A DNA stretch of 64,000 bases, taken from assembly GCF_004138205.1 (NCBI RefSeq), contig NZ_RXNQ01000031.1, positions 277,487 through 341,486 on the forward strand, read 5' to 3'. The stretch is from Pedobacter sp. SYP-B3415 (GTDB taxonomy: Bacteria > Bacteroidota > Bacteroidia > Sphingobacteriales > Sphingobacteriaceae). Below the pieces are notes generated by a model. It had not been told where the DNA came from. It saw nothing but the letters and a program-made list of their open reading frames with translations, and did no database searches. Below are positions 17,304-26,499 of this stretch, piece after piece (within the stretch, counting starts at the first letter, position 1; each line of letters starts with the position of its first letter). A program made the translations under genes and the position numbers.

Positions 17304-19206
17304 AGCGGCGTTTTTGAGGTTCCTGTGTCACTGTTTCAGCAGCAAGCTTGACAGGCATCATCCTGATGGGTTGTGCAGCCTGGCCGGTTAAATGTGCCGG
17401 ACGGGCGGCAAACAAATGTTTTTCCACCAGCGTGCAAAGCAGATGCACGAGGTGCAGATGGAGCTCCTGGATACGCTGCGTGCTGTCTGAGGGAACAACC
17501 AGGGGAATATCGGCAAGGTTCGAAGCCGGTCCGCCGTCTTTTCCCAGCAAGGCGATGGTCTGCATGCCGTTTTCTGCCGCCGCCTGCATAGCAAGCGTGA
17601 TGTTTGCAGATTTACCACTGGTGCTTAACACAACAAGTACATCGCCCGGCTGACCGTAGGCCATAACCTGACGTTCGAAAACGCGGTCGTAACCAAAATC
17701 ATTTGCCCAGGCGGTCAGAATAGCCGTATCTGCTGTCAGCGAAATGACCGGCAGCCCCCGGCGCTCGGGAATCTCAAAACGACCCACAAGCTCAGCGGCC
17801 AGGTGTTGTGATTCGGCGGCGCTGCCGCCATTGCCGCATACCAGGATCTTACCCCCCCGGCGTAAGCACCCGCTCATCACCGCAGCTGCGTCGGCCACCA
17901 CAGATGAAAGCATTGCAGAAGACCGGTAAAACGTCAATGCAGCTTCGTACAGCGCGTCTTCGACCTCTGCAATGTCGTCTTCCGCTTCGTGCAGAAACGC
18001 CGGCTCCAACACCCGCTGGTAAGCCGCAGCAATTTGCATGGCCACTTTTCCCCAGGTAAAATGCCGGTTTACCCGTTTTATCGCTTCTGCTCCCATTCTA
18101 AGCCTGGCCGGCTCATCACAAAGCAATACGGTTAATTGTCTTGCCAGCGCGGCCGGGTCATTTTCCGGCACGAGGAAACCTGTCTTACCATCCTCAACGG
18201 TGTATTTGATTCCCCCAACCCTTGCACCGACCACCGGTGTACCGCAGGCCATCGACTCAAGCGGTGTTATGCCAAATGGTTCATACCAGGGTGTGGTTAC
18301 AAAGACGTCGGCAGCATTATAATAGGCGCCAAGTTCTTTTCGCTGCCGGCTGCCTTCAAATATGACCTGGCTTTCCACGCCCAGCGAGCGGGCGATACCT
18401 TTCAAACGGAGCATCTCAGCATCGCCGGCGTTTCCCCCCACTACAACGAGCTTAACAGGCTCAGTGCAGTCTATGTGAGGAAGCGCACGGATCACATTAT
18501 CTATGCCTTTGCGTGGAACCATTCTGCCCAGCTGCAGGATAATACGTTCGTTTTCTGCAAAACCAAGCCGGCTGCGCGCCGAAACTTTATCGATCGGAAA
18601 AAATTCCTCAGGATTAAAGCCGCATGGTATCACTTCTATTTTAGCTGGATCTGCATTGTAAAAATTCAGAAGATCATCCCGGTCCTGCGGGCATTCGGCA
18701 ATGATAAGATCGGCGTTCTTAACCAGCGCGGCTTCTACAGCGAGCCTGCCCTCTGGAAAAAGATCCTGATCTTTCTGATGCATGCGCCGAACCTTTCCCA
18801 GCGCATGAAACGTGATCACGAACGGAAGATGCATTGTTTTTTTCAGCTCCATAGCCACCATACCCGACATAAAGAAGTTTGCATGGACAAGCTCATACGT
18901 GAGGTTTTCCTGCAGCATAAAATCTCTCATGCCAAATCCGAAAGCGTCCATCAGATCAAACAGTTCTTCCTTTGGAACCACTTCTTTGGAACCTGCCTGA
19001 ACGTGGATCACTCTTATCCCGGGACCCATGTCAATAACCTGCGGCAGAGCGGGGTCCTCCCAGCGGGTATAAATGTCGATTGCGTATCCCATTTTTGACA
19101 GGTGTAATGCGAGCTGTCCAACATATACATTCTGCCCGCCACCGTCTTTATGACCGAGACTGGCCAGCGGCGAAGCGTGTTCGCTAATAAATGCTATTCG
19201 TTTCAT
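17293..19206 (-). CDS. Fusion of GT4 glycosyltransferase and GmhA-type sedoheptulose-7-phosphate isomerase
   Basis: A 637-residue two-enzyme protein. Residues about 1-415 are a GT-B family 4 glycosyltransferase of the sucrose-phosphate-synthase-like group (GGGQNVYVGQLALHLS near 25, LGRMVPRKG near 230, EPFGITPLESMACGTPVVG near 315). Residues about 430-620 are a SIS-fold phosphoheptose isomerase with CGNGGSAAESQHLAAEL, STSGKSANI and the catalytic Gln/His motif QELHLHLVH. GmhA is normally a separate protein of about 190 aa that makes D-glycero-D-manno-heptose 7-phosphate, the first step of the pathway. There is no frameshift or stop between domains. ATG 19206 is preferred to 19233. Confidence 0.9.
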   Translation of the reverse strand: MKRIAFISEHASPLASLGHKDGGGQNVYVGQLALHLSKMGYAIDIYTRWEDPALPQVIDMGPGIRVIHVQAGSKEVVPKEELFDLMDAFGFGMRDFMLQENLTYELVHANFFMSGMVAMELKKTMHLPFVITFHALGKVRRMHQKDQDLFPEGRLAVEAALVKNADLIIAECPQDRDDLLNFYNADPAKIEVIPCGFNPEEFFPIDKVSARSRLGFAENERIILQLGRMVPRKGIDNVIRALPHIDCTEPVKLVVVGGNAGDAEMLRLKGIARSLGVESQVIFEGSRQRKELGAYYNAADVFVTTPWYEPFGITPLESMACGTPVVGARVGGIKYTVEDGKTGFLVPENDPAALARQLTVLLCDEPARLRMGAEAIKRVNRHFTWGKVAMQIAAAYQRVLEPAFLHEAEDDIAEVEDALYEAALTFYRSSAMLSSVVADAAAVMSGCLRRGGKILVCGNGGSAAESQHLAAELVGRFEIPERRGLPVISLTADTAILTAWANDFGYDRVFERQVMAYGQPGDVLVVLSTSGKSANITLAMQAAAENGMQTIALLGKDGGPASNLADIPLVVPSDSTQRIQELHLHLVHLLCTLVEKHLFAARPAHLTGQAAQPIRMMPVKLAAETVTQEPQKRRYGS

Positions 19207-19207
19207 T

Positions 19208-20155
19208 TCAGGTCTGATTTTTATAACGCTCAATTAATTCACCGAAGAGGGTGTTCCAGTCCTGACAGAAGCGGTCAATGGAAAACTTCTCGTGGGCAAC
19301 GGTTCTCGCATTTGCTCCCATCTTCTCGGCCTGTTCGGGATATTCAAGCATAAACTTCATTTTGGCAATAAGCTGATCAATATCGGTATGTACAAAGCCC
19401 GAGTAACCCGATTCAATTGTTGTCGCCAGTTCGGTCGTGGCAAGGCCTACTACCGGCAAGCCGCACATCATGGCTTCGCAAATGCTCAGTCCGAGACTGG
19501 TATAGCGGATCGGGTTAAAAAAGAAGCGGTATTGAGAAATGAAAGCTGGCAACTGCGGATGCAGCACTTCGCCAAGACCGATGTCTTCAGTAGCCATGCC
19601 CACCAGATCCAGCGGAACCTCTGCAGCGACCCTGCTAAAAATGTCAGCGCCAAGCATACGCCCTCTTGATGACAAATTGTTTATAACCACGATGCCGCGG
19701 TTTTTCTTTTCGGAGACCAGTAGTACAGGCACAGTGACACCATGCGGGATTACGCGGGTCGGGCGGCCGCCGTTGTCCCACATCAATGCGTTAAAGTGTG
19801 TAACGTGCACTACCGTCACCTCCGGATCTTCAACAGGATGCCGTTCATCTGTCGGGTGCTGCCAGGGCGGGTCATGTTCAAGGAATACGCGTGGAAGCTG
19901 CCGCTGTTCATCTGAGAGAATCTGATACTGATCTTCGAGGTAATTTTTTTCGGTTTGGTAAAGGATCAAATCAAAGTCTGCGTCCCGGACTTCATTTACA
20001 TCGATCTCATGAACGTTCGCGCCAAAAGGGAAAGTAGTGCCCCGGCCATAGTACCCTTCATCTTTTTTCTGATTTACGGGGATGTATAGTTCCCATGGCC
20101 CCTGAGACAGGTAATAGAGGTAACTCCCATGAATATGCCAGGTGAATATCCTCAT
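19208..20155 (-). CDS. Family 4 glycosyltransferase
   Basis: A 315-residue glycosyltransferase group 1 protein, somewhat shorter than usual. The N-terminal acceptor domain begins MRIFTWHIHGSYLYYLSQ; the C-terminal donor domain has IRYTSLGLSICEAMMCGLPVVG, the GT4 ExFG/E-type signature region, near residues 215-235. No signal peptide. Its stop is a base away from the fusion gene start, and its start overlaps the small disordered protein gene as ATGA, so the whole minus arm is translationally coupled. Donor unknown. Confidence 0.85.
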   Translation of the reverse strand: MRIFTWHIHGSYLYYLSQGPWELYIPVNQKKDEGYYGRGTTFPFGANVHEIDVNEVRDADFDLILYQTEKNYLEDQYQILSDEQRQLPRVFLEHDPPWQHPTDERHPVEDPEVTVVHVTHFNALMWDNGGRPTRVIPHGVTVPVLLVSEKKNRGIVVINNLSSRGRMLGADIFSRVAAEVPLDLVGMATEDIGLGEVLHPQLPAFISQYRFFFNPIRYTSLGLSICEAMMCGLPVVGLATTELATTIESGYSGFVHTDIDQLIAKMKFMLEYPEQAEKMGANARTVAHEKFSIDRFCQDWNTLFGELIERYKNQT

Positions 20156-20418
20156 AGTGCCGAACCTCCGGTGCTCTCATCCACGTCAAAACCCTGCTGG
20201 TTGGGACCTGAATCATCTTCCGGTCCTTCGAGTTTATCACCCGATTCCGGTTCCCGTTCGGTCTCGTCATCAGATGGTGTTCTGCCTTCTTCCGGTGTGC
20301 GGCTGCTATAGCCGGCGGCATCTTCGGGTCCGTTCAGCGGATCATTCCAGGAGCGTTTTGACTCGTTTTCGTGCGCATCGCCCGCAGGGCTCTGCTCGGC
20401 ACCATTTTGCTTTTTCAT
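20152..20418 (-). CDS. Short disordered protein translationally coupled to glycosyltransferase
   Basis: 88 residues from ATG 20418, rich in Glu, Asp, Gly, Ser and Pro with no hydrophobic core (for example PEDAAGYSSRTPEEGR and EREPESGDKLEGPED). The stop overlaps the start of the GT4 gene in an ATGA arrangement, which argues that this is a real gene and the first of the heptose arm. An in-frame ATG at 20457 is a possible longer start. No family is recognised. It is one of the window's many short hydrophilic proteins. Confidence 0.65.
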   Translation of the reverse strand: MKKQNGAEQSPAGDAHENESKRSWNDPLNGPEDAAGYSSRTPEEGRTPSDDETEREPESGDKLEGPEDDSGPNQQGFDVDESTGGSAL

Positions 20419-20684
20419 ATGTAGGATATTAAAACCATCATAGGAACATTTAACCATTGGGAACGTTTCGTTCGAGCTAAGGGCTATTTTTTTCAAAAAC
20501 GGCCCCGACAGCACGTAAACCGACATTTGCGTACTTAACAGGGTGGGAAATGCCGTAGTAACCACGTGTGTTCAGGTAATTGTTTCGATGGCCCGCGCAT
20601 TCCGCACACCGGATGGCAACCAGCAGACACTGCAGGGGCAAAAATGAAAATGAAGGTTGAAAGAGAAGCCGTCTTAGCAGCCGG
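20419..20684. other. Intergenic leader of the heptose minus arm
   Basis: About 265 bases (304 to the next stop codon) without a convincing gene. It should hold the promoter of the minus-strand heptose arm. TTAACAGGGTG at 20535-20545 repeats the element at 8867-8877. A weak dyad GAACG-TTT-CGTTC lies near 20461. Nothing else was found. Confidence 0.45.
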
Positions 20685-20714
20685 AAAAAAGGCGCGGCCG
20701 GAAAGGCGCGCGCC
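20685..20714 (-). terminator. Rho-independent terminator of the 20723 gene
   Basis: On the minus strand, GGCGCG pairs with CGCGCC across a 12-base loop and runs into six T residues, 9 or more bases after the stop codon at 20723. It separates this gene from the downstream heptose arm. Confidence 0.65.
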
Positions 20715-20722
20715 GGAAAGTT

Positions 20723-20959
20723 TTAATCGTGACCCTGGGTTTTGACAATCTTGTTGTAGATACCCAGCAGCAGAAAAGGTGCAGCCCATTGGCCGATGAA
20801 AAGTGCATTGTGTTTATGGCCCATACATTTCAGAGCCAGCGAGACACCCATAGAGCCGAGTGCAGCCCAGAGATAGACGTCTGACGGAATTTTTGCGGTC
20901 TGATCCTCAATCATTTCCGCGAGTTTTCCTTCCTCGTGTTTGTTGTTCTGTGTTTCCAT
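20723..20959 (-). CDS. Small two-helix membrane protein
   Basis: 78 residues with a polar N terminus (about 1-25, KHEEGKLAEMIEDQTAKIPS) and two hydrophobic segments (about 28-45 and 52-68) ending in a short basic tail. It looks like a small inner-membrane protein with both ends on the same side. Similar small proteins occur in soil Bacteroidota as I recall, but no function is known to me. The GGTAACTACCT sequence 69 bases upstream (21028-21038) recurs before the NarL regulator region at 30697. Confidence 0.7.
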   Translation of the reverse strand: METQNNKHEEGKLAEMIEDQTAKIPSDVYLWAALGSMGVSLALKCMGHKHNALFIGQWAAPFLLLGIYNKIVKTQGHD

Positions 20960-21064
20960 AGTGACGGTTGTTATTGTTTAGAGTATCACACCGCAGGCCG
21001 GCACTTTGTTTACAAACCATCAAAAAAAGGTAGTTACCGCATCCGGGTAGTAGCGCCTTATTAG

Positions 21065-21493
21065 TTAGACCCCTGCAATGGTTCGGCTGCCGCGTTGTGC
21101 CAATACATCGTTCACCTCATTTAACAGGGCCTTCAGATCAAAAGGTTTTTCCAGGAAACGGTCGTAGCCATAGTCGCCTATAGACAACAGCAGCCTGGGG
21201 AACGCTGAATAGATGATGACCGGCAGGCGCCGCGCCGGTTCCATTCGTTTAATCTGACTGCAGAGTTCGCCGCCGTTGGTAAGCGGAAGCAGGTGATCGA
21301 GTAAGACGATGTCGGGATTCTTTTTCTCTACGACCGGAATGATATCGCTGGTTGCGGGCAGACAGTCAAAATAAAATCCCTCTTCGGTAAACAGCTGTTC
21401 AAGAATTTCTGCAAGTGCCGGATCGTCTTCAACAAGCAGGATTCTCGGCCGGTGATCCGCTTTCCCATTTTGCAGTTCCATATCACTATACAT
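21065..21493 (-). CDS. Stand-alone response regulator receiver protein (CheY-like)
   Basis: A 142-residue single receiver domain: acidic pair VEDDPA near residue 22, phospho-acceptor Asp in IVLLDHLLP near 62, Ser/Thr site in IIYSAF and the conserved Lys in EKPFD. There is no output domain. An ATG at 21481 is also possible. It lies divergent from the PAS kinase at 21677 and could be that kinase's phospho-sink or partner. Confidence 0.88.
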   Translation of the reverse strand: MYSDMELQNGKADHRPRILLVEDDPALAEILEQLFTEEGFYFDCLPATSDIIPVVEKKNPDIVLLDHLLPLTNGGELCSQIKRMEPARRLPVIIYSAFPRLLLSIGDYGYDRFLEKPFDLKALLNEVNDVLAQRGSRTIAGV

Positions 21494-21676
21494 TAGATGA
21501 GCAAAAGTAGGCCAAAATAAACCGCAGAACTGTTCGGAAATTACTGATTATGAACGCACGAAATACGCAAAGCCCAGGGGTTTACCTGATTCGTTCATGA
21601 ATACTGCTGCATTGAATATCTTTACTCAGCCCAAACAACTCAGGAATATCCGGGTTGTATATTAAACCACCGATAC

Positions 21677-23461
21677 ATGTCTGCAGATTTAACGACGATT
21701 TCAGAAGGCGAGACCATGCCGCTTGCTGCCGATCTGCTTGATGCGATCGCCCAGCCCTGTTGTTTGCTGGATGATACGTTTGTAATCAGATATGTAAACA
21801 ACCCATTCTGCGCTGCCATTGGTAAATCGCGTTCAAAAATTGAAGGCACGCCGTTGCTCACGCTGCTTTCCGGGCGCGAAGCTGAGCGATTGCTTGCAAT
21901 GGTTGCGGGTCATACACAGGAATTTATTGTCACGATAGCCGGGCTGGACACCTGTACCCTTAAACCATGTACCATGGGCTGGATGCTTAGCTGCACCGGC
22001 GCAGCAGTAAAGAACACCCCGCCACAGGCTGAGGCCGCGCTTTCTAACCCAAAACTTTTGCAGGCCATATTCGATACCAGTCTTGTTCAGATTTCTATGC
22101 TGAAATGCCGCCGTACTGCTGAAGGCAAGGTTGAGGATTTTGAAATCATTTTCACCAACAAGGAACTGGAGAGGGAGACGGGAAGAAAGGACCTGATCGG
22201 CAAATTATATGCGCAGGAGTATCCCGGTATCAAAGCCGCCGGCATTTTTGACACCATGGTCCGCGTGCTCGAAACCGGAAAATCAGAAAAGCTGGAATAC
22301 TACTATCCCTATGAACAGTTCAACAAGTGGTTTTCCTGCAGTTTCGTGAAACTGGGAGACGGACTTGTGGCAACAAACATCGACGTAACGCAGCATAAAC
22401 TAGCCGAAGAGGAACGGATTAAAAACTATGCGCTGTTATCACACTCAGAGCGCGTAGCCGACTTTGGTTCATGGGAATACGATCTGATTTCAGGTAGCCT
22501 AAGCTGGTCTGAGGGTATGTACCGAATATTCAAGGCGGCTCGAAGCGAGCGTATTGACCCCGGCATTTACATACGTTTTTCGAGTACAACAGGTAATGAG
22601 ACGGCAAGCCGAATTGCTGCTGCTATTGTTGCTGGGCAGCGGGATTTTACAGAAACGCTGGAGATACGTGCCGGGAACAGGAAAAAGACCATTCTGGTGA
22701 AAGCCAAGCTCATGCGAAGTAAAAAAGGCTGGCCGGTCAAGATCCTGGGTGTCGACATGGATATAACCAGGTCAAAGAAAATCCAGGAAAAGATGCAGGC
22801 GCTCGAAAAACAACAGCAGCGACAGATTTTCCAAATGACGGTCAAGAACCAGGAAGACGAACGGAGACGTCTCTCTGAGAACCTGCACAATGGTCTGGGC
22901 CAGTTGTTGTATGGAATCAAGATTGGCATAGCCCGCATAAACGCAAAAAAGGCGGCCCGGGATCCTGAACGTTTTGGCGAAGAAAAACAGCAGCTTGAAG
23001 AAATTGTGACCAGTGCCATCAACGAAACAAGACGAATTGCGCACGAACTCGTACCTGCGGCTCTTGAGGCGCATGGACTTTTCTTCGCTGCCGAAAAGAT
23101 GTGTGAACAACTGAGCGGAACCACACGGTTTGAATGCAGTTTTTTCGGACAGGAGGAACACGCTGATAAGTTTTTACTCGTAGCTGTTTACCGCATGCTT
23201 CAGGAACTTGTTACAAATGTGATAAAACATGCTCAGGCGAGCCACGCCCAGGTGAGTATAGAAATTGACGAGGAAAGCATGCAACTGCGCGTTACCGACA
23301 ATGGCAAAGGCATGGGTACTACGCCAGGCAATGGTGGCATTGGGCTTAAATCGATAGCCGGAAAAGTTCGACTGCTATCAGGAACTTTCAAAATTGCTAA
23401 TCCGGAACGGACAGGTACCCGGGTATTTATCCGGCTGCCGCTGTCAAAAAGTACGCCCTAG
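21677..23461 (+). CDS. PAS-domain sensor histidine kinase, NarL/HisKA_3 type
   Basis: A 594-residue cytosolic kinase with no membrane segment. It has three PAS-like sensor regions (about 15-95, 120-245, 265-375), a short coiled-coil (375-395), the HisKA_3 dimerisation/phospho-acceptor region (EDERRRLSENLHNGLGQLL, His near 407) and a HATPase_c domain ending with VTDNGKGMG and GIGLKSI. HisKA_3 kinases normally phosphorylate NarL/LuxR-type regulators, of which two are in the window (9546, 29862). The signal is unknown; PAS domains suggest redox, light or small-ligand input. Confidence 0.9.
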   Translation: MSADLTTISEGETMPLAADLLDAIAQPCCLLDDTFVIRYVNNPFCAAIGKSRSKIEGTPLLTLLSGREAERLLAMVAGHTQEFIVTIAGLDTCTLKPCTMGWMLSCTGAAVKNTPPQAEAALSNPKLLQAIFDTSLVQISMLKCRRTAEGKVEDFEIIFTNKELERETGRKDLIGKLYAQEYPGIKAAGIFDTMVRVLETGKSEKLEYYYPYEQFNKWFSCSFVKLGDGLVATNIDVTQHKLAEEERIKNYALLSHSERVADFGSWEYDLISGSLSWSEGMYRIFKAARSERIDPGIYIRFSSTTGNETASRIAAAIVAGQRDFTETLEIRAGNRKKTILVKAKLMRSKKGWPVKILGVDMDITRSKKIQEKMQALEKQQQRQIFQMTVKNQEDERRRLSENLHNGLGQLLYGIKIGIARINAKKAARDPERFGEEKQQLEEIVTSAINETRRIAHELVPAALEAHGLFFAAEKMCEQLSGTTRFECSFFGQEEHADKFLLVAVYRMLQELVTNVIKHAQASHAQVSIEIDEESMQLRVTDNGKGMGTTPGNGGIGLKSIAGKVRLLSGTFKIANPERTGTRVFIRLPLSKSTP

Positions 23462-23631
23462 AACGCACATTTTCGTAACCATTCGGAAGTTAAAAACCTG
23501 AATATTTTTCTCGTGCGCGTATTGTTGTGACCACAATCCATTTATCACTAGCTTTACAACTGTAAGTAAATACTGAATCAGCGCACGTGACAAAAAAAAC
23601 ACACAAAAGCAACCAGGAGGGATCGGCCAAA

Positions 23632-26499
23632 ATGCCTAAAACCAAATCCTTTCCTATCGTAGCAATCGGCGGCTCTGCCGGTGCATTTTCCTCACTTGAG
23701 CGTTTCTTTACGCATATGCCGGCTGATAGCGGGATGGCATTTGTCATCATTATGCATCTCTCGCCCAATCACATCGGCAAGATTTCTGAAGTTTTTAAAA
23801 GTTTTACCGCCATGCCGGTGCTTGAAGCTGCCGACGGCGCTCAGGTTGAGCCTGATCACGTTTATGTGATTCCGCCTGATAAAGATCTGGGTATACACAA
23901 CAGAAAACTACTTCTTTTAAACATCAGCAAACCAAATGGTTACCGGCAACCTATCGACTATTTCCTACAGAGCCTTGCAGACGATCAATGGAACCGGGCG
24001 GTTGGTATCATCTTGTCAGGCATGGGTTCAGACGGCGAAACGGGTGTACGGATGATCAAGGAAAAGCTGGGCATCGTGATGGTCGAGGACCCCGAAGGCG
24101 CCCAGTACAGCAGTATGCCCAACGCTGCCATTGGCACCAATTTAGTTGATTATGTGCTCTCGCCGGACGAAATGCCGCTGAAGCTGATTCAATACATCAA
24201 TCATCCTGTTCTGGCAGAAGAGCCTTCGGAGCAGGCCAGAACCGAGATCAGAAACAGCACCTCAGTGCAGAAGATCCTGATGCTGCTGCGCTCGCACACC
24301 GGTCATGACTTTTCACTTTATAAAAAAAGCACCATCATCAGGCGGATTGACAGGCGTGTTGCTTTCCACCAGTTGCCTGATTACGTTCACTATGTTACTT
24401 ACCTCCGCGAAAATCCGATTGAAATCGATACACTCTTTAACGAACTGCTGATCGGCGTTACGAAATTTTTCCGCGACGGCGCTGCATTCGATTCGCTGAA
24501 AAAAAAGATTGAAACACTGCTCGCGGAAAAGAAACCCGGCGAACCGGTTCGTGCATGGATAGCCGGATGCTCGACCGGTGAAGAAGCGTATTCAGTAGCT
24601 ATGCTCCTGATGGAGTGTACAGAAGCCAAACGAAAGGAAAAGCCTCCAAAAATTCAGATCTTTGCTACCGATCTTGACAGCAACGCCGTTGAGCAGGCCC
24701 GGCTGGGCAGTTACCACGGCAACATCATTGCCGATGTATCTGAAGAAAGGCTGCAGCGTTTTTTTATCAAGGAGGATGAAGGTTACCGGGTTAAAAAAGA
24801 ATTACGCGAAATGATCGTTTTTGCCCAGCACAACCTGATCAAAGACGCGCCTTTTACCTGGCTAGACCTGTTATGCTGCCGCAACGTGATGATCTACCTG
24901 ACCAGCGAACTGCAGCGAAAGATTATGCCGATCTTTCATTATTCGCTTAACAACAGGGGGATCATGTTCATGGGCCCGGCCGAAACCATTGGTGGTTTCA
25001 CGGAACTCTTTGTTGCCTCAGACCCGAAATGGAAAATCTTTGAGCGCAAAGAAGGCAGTTCGGCCATGAATAAAATGATCGACTTTCCGTTTCAGGTTGC
25101 CCGACCGGTGGTGAGTGTAGCCCGTAGTGAGGAAACAGAAAACAGATCAAAGAAGAATTCAGTGGCAGAATCTTTTAACAAGATCGTGCTTGAACACTTC
25201 ACTCCTACTGCGATTCTAATAAACGACCGGGGCGACATCTTGTACAGCAGCGGCAAACCCGGAAACTTTTTGCAGCTGCCCCGTGGCGAAGCTGTCATGA
25301 ACATCCACAAGATGGCACGTGAAGATTTGCGCTACGTATTGGGAAACGTGATTCATCAGGCTATTACCCAGCGCGGGCTTGTCACCATCAGCGATGTCAA
25401 AACAAAGGAAGGTGATCAGATTCGTTTACTGCGGTTAAATGCAAGCCCGCTTGAAGATTCAGAGATGCGCGGCCTCATTATGCTGGTTGTCGAAGACATG
25501 GGTGTGATGAAAAAAGCAGCCCGCAGGTCTGCCCGTTCGGCCCAATCCAACCGCCAGGAAATAGAAGAAATGGAGAAAGAGCTGGTTTATACAAAGCAGC
25601 AACTACACAGTACCATAGAGCAGATGGAAACATCGCTCGAAGAGTTAAAATCAACGAATGAGGAACTGCAAAGTACCAATGAAGAACTGCAAAGCACCAA
25701 CGAGGAATCGCTGACAACCAAAGAGGAAATGCAATCGCTCAACGAGGAGCTGATGACGGTGAATATTCAGTATCAGTCTAAGGCCGAAGAGCTTGGACGC
25801 CTGAATAATGATATGAAAAACCTGCTCGATTCGACAGAGATCGGCACCATCTTTCTGAACAACGACCTGGAAATTCTGCGGTTTACGCCACAGATCAAAA
25901 CTTTGTTCAGTATCATACCGGCAGATATCGGCAGACCCTTGTCAGACCTGGTAGCAAACTTTGATTATGCGCCGCTTGAGGAAACGACAAAGGAAGTAAT
26001 TGACAGGCTCAACACGCGTGAGATTGAGATCAAGACCCGCAGCCACGAGTGGTACAGGGTCAGGATCATGCCCTACCGCACTACCGACAATTTTATTTCG
26101 GGGGCTGTGATAGCCTTTACCGCGATTACCTCTTACAAAAAAATGGAGATCAAGATCGACGCTGTCCGGGAATATGCCCAATCGCTTGCGACTAATCTCA
26201 GTCTCCCGGCAGCCGTACTCGACGCCAGGTTAAATATACAATCTGAAAATACGTCACTGACGAAATTATCACATGGCCGGATACAAACTGGCCAAAAATT
26301 TGAGACCTTCCTGAAGAATAACTTTTCAGGGGTTGATGCTGCCCCGATAATTTCAGAACTGGGGCAGTTGAAAGCACCAGCCAAAATAAGGATCGAAATG
26401 GCAGCAACTTCGTTTATGTTAACGGTGATGCCTTTCTTCAGCGATGATTCGACCCCGATATTTTTTGTGATAACGATAGAGGAGGTGCCCCGTGAATGA
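23632..26499 (+). CDS. CheB-CheR-PAS fusion (chemotaxis-type methylesterase/methyltransferase)
   Basis: About 955 residues. A CheB methylesterase domain comes first (catalytic Ser in GGSAGAF, His in MHLSPNH, Asp in GMGSDGETG), then a CheR methyltransferase (AGCSTGEEAYSVAML as SAM site), a PAS-like region, a long coiled coil with the repeat STNEELQ at about 675-735, and a C-terminal PAS domain. ATG 23632 follows a strong AGGAGG at 23615-23620; GTG 23587 would add 15 basic residues. CheB has no receiver domain and no chemotaxis genes are nearby. Such fusions are thought to serve signalling other than classical chemotaxis. It overlaps the next kinase by 8 bases. Confidence 0.92.
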   Translation: MPKTKSFPIVAIGGSAGAFSSLERFFTHMPADSGMAFVIIMHLSPNHIGKISEVFKSFTAMPVLEAADGAQVEPDHVYVIPPDKDLGIHNRKLLLLNISKPNGYRQPIDYFLQSLADDQWNRAVGIILSGMGSDGETGVRMIKEKLGIVMVEDPEGAQYSSMPNAAIGTNLVDYVLSPDEMPLKLIQYINHPVLAEEPSEQARTEIRNSTSVQKILMLLRSHTGHDFSLYKKSTIIRRIDRRVAFHQLPDYVHYVTYLRENPIEIDTLFNELLIGVTKFFRDGAAFDSLKKKIETLLAEKKPGEPVRAWIAGCSTGEEAYSVAMLLMECTEAKRKEKPPKIQIFATDLDSNAVEQARLGSYHGNIIADVSEERLQRFFIKEDEGYRVKKELREMIVFAQHNLIKDAPFTWLDLLCCRNVMIYLTSELQRKIMPIFHYSLNNRGIMFMGPAETIGGFTELFVASDPKWKIFERKEGSSAMNKMIDFPFQVARPVVSVARSEETENRSKKNSVAESFNKIVLEHFTPTAILINDRGDILYSSGKPGNFLQLPRGEAVMNIHKMAREDLRYVLGNVIHQAITQRGLVTISDVKTKEGDQIRLLRLNASPLEDSEMRGLIMLVVEDMGVMKKAARRSARSAQSNRQEIEEMEKELVYTKQQLHSTIEQMETSLEELKSTNEELQSTNEELQSTNEESLTTKEEMQSLNEELMTVNIQYQSKAEELGRLNNDMKNLLDSTEIGTIFLNNDLEILRFTPQIKTLFSIIPADIGRPLSDLVANFDYAPLEETTKEVIDRLNTREIEIKTRSHEWYRVRIMPYRTTDNFISGAVIAFTAITSYKKMEIKIDAVREYAQSLATNLSLPAAVLDARLNIQSENTSLTKLSHGRIQTGQKFETFLKNNFSGVDAAPIISELGQLKAPAKIRIEMAATSFMLTVMPFFSDDSTPIFFVITIEEVPRE

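Noticed and set aside
18136..19098. 320-codon plus-strand open frame
   Set aside because: Antisense to the GT4-GmhA fusion, which has intact motifs; the plus frame has no family resemblance.
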